Origin: Bacteroidota bacterium
GTDB lineage: Bacteria; Bacteroidota; Bacteroidia; Bacteroidales; UBA7960
NCBI GenBank assembly: GCA_007693555.1
Contig: REDJ01000071.1
Span: forward strand, 1-64,000
Length of the DNA: 64,000 bases
Reading direction: 5' to 3'
Shown here: in pieces, positions 63,744-64,000 of the stretch
How the letters are laid out: each line of letters begins with the position of its first letter
Position numbering within the stretch: the first letter of the stretch is position 1
Notes under the pieces: generated by a model
Database searches by the model: none
What the model was told of the DNA's origin: nothing
Seen by the model: the letters and a program-made list of their open reading frames with translations, nothing else
Position numbers and translations under genes: made by a program

Positions 63744-64000
63744 TTATTCCTTCCTGATCAGCAACCATGTGTCTTCATGCTCCGGGAAATCGGATCTTAT
63801 TTGTAAAATCCTTCTCCTTGCATCAGCTTCGAGTAGGTATGAATTGACCGATACTCTGTGAAAACCCGTTTCACTGAGTAAAATTACCGGGGTAAATCCT
63901 TTTGCTATCATTTCCTGCATATAACGATTTGCATTTTCTCTTTCCCTGAAACTACCAATAATTACAAAATAGGTTCGATCATCATGTTGGGTCCTATCCT
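63744..64000 (-). CDS. SPOR-domain protein, C-terminal part (5' end outside window)
   Basis: The minus strand is open for 85 codons from the window edge to a TAA at 63746-63744. The translation ends in a clear SPOR-type fold: YFVIIGSFRERENANRYM, then MIAKGFTPVILLS, GFHRVSVNSYL and a C-terminal RKE. SPOR domains bind glycan strands at division sites. The N-terminal part lies outside the window. A terminator hairpin follows. Confidence 0.82.
   Translation of the reverse strand, partial: DRTQHDDRTYFVIIGSFRERENANRYMQEMIAKGFTPVILLSETGFHRVSVNSYLLEADARRRILQIRSDFPEHEDTWLLIRKE

Noticed and set aside
1-64000. tRNA, rRNA, CRISPR arrays, transposases, integrases and phage genes
   Set aside because: No T-loop-like tRNA ends, rRNA segments, regular spacer repeats or recombinase motifs were seen by eye. 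A tRNA scan would be needed to exclude them fully.

Overview
This window reads as a chromosome segment of a Bacteroidota bacterium, probably of the Bacteroidales/Marinilabiliales type. Supporting signs are a SusC/SusD pair, secreted proteins with type IX secretion C-terminal domains, lipoproteins with acidic residues after the lipid cysteine, Bacteroidota-type -7 boxes (TAnnTTTG), few Shine-Dalgarno sequences, and the asnS-rpoN gene order. The DNA is AT-rich. I found no rRNA, tRNA, CRISPR array, transposase or phage gene, and no convincing pseudogene. Genus cannot be assigned from this window alone.

Layout. 1-8.9 kb: three tandem secreted CotH-type proteins (the first cut by the window edge) sharing a repeated ~200-residue module. 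8.9-14.3 kb: outer-membrane barrels, a Tat-signal radical SAM protein, an alpha/beta hydrolase lipoprotein and an acidic-tailed lipoprotein. 14.6-21.9 kb: a minus-strand C4 acyl-CoA cluster (thiolase, SDR reductase, Na+/solute symporter, CoA-transferase, two divergent KASIII-fold proteins), interrupted by two long palindromic repeats. 22-34.4 kb: mixed housekeeping genes (YitT, LemA/DUF3137, TolC, a HEPN/MNT toxin-antitoxin pair, SGNH hydrolase, DEAD-box helicase, PnuC, YebC, DsbA-like). 34.6-40.1 kb: an oxidoreductase, a barrel, and the PAP2-like-rpoN-asnS set. 40.6-48.4 kb: SusC, SusD, a PKD/adhesin lipoprotein, a cyanophycinase-like lipoprotein and a YfcC carrier. 48.5-64 kb: a coiled-coil lipoprotein, an NtrC-type regulator, fba, SPOR proteins, proS, a Tyr/Trp/His/Gly-rich lipoprotein, an OMPP1/FadL barrel, a zinc-ribbon protein, Nif3, lpxK, a PAS-type sigma-54 activator and a DUF302 protein.

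Three combinations stand out. First, SusC/SusD with a lipoprotein cyanophycinase homologue and a YfcC carrier looks like an uptake locus for cyanophycin or a similar isoaspartyl peptide, with a terminator hairpin placed inside the locus. Second, the C4 acyl-CoA cluster carries two adjacent KASIII homologues whose catalytic triads are both altered, which suggests a condensing or acyl-transfer step other than fatty-acid initiation. Third, rpoN, two sigma-54 activators and a near-consensus -24/-12 promoter with an array of GTTAAC sites form a readable sigma-54 circuit controlling a DUF302 protein.

All functions are inferred from motifs and gene context read by eye. No database search was run.
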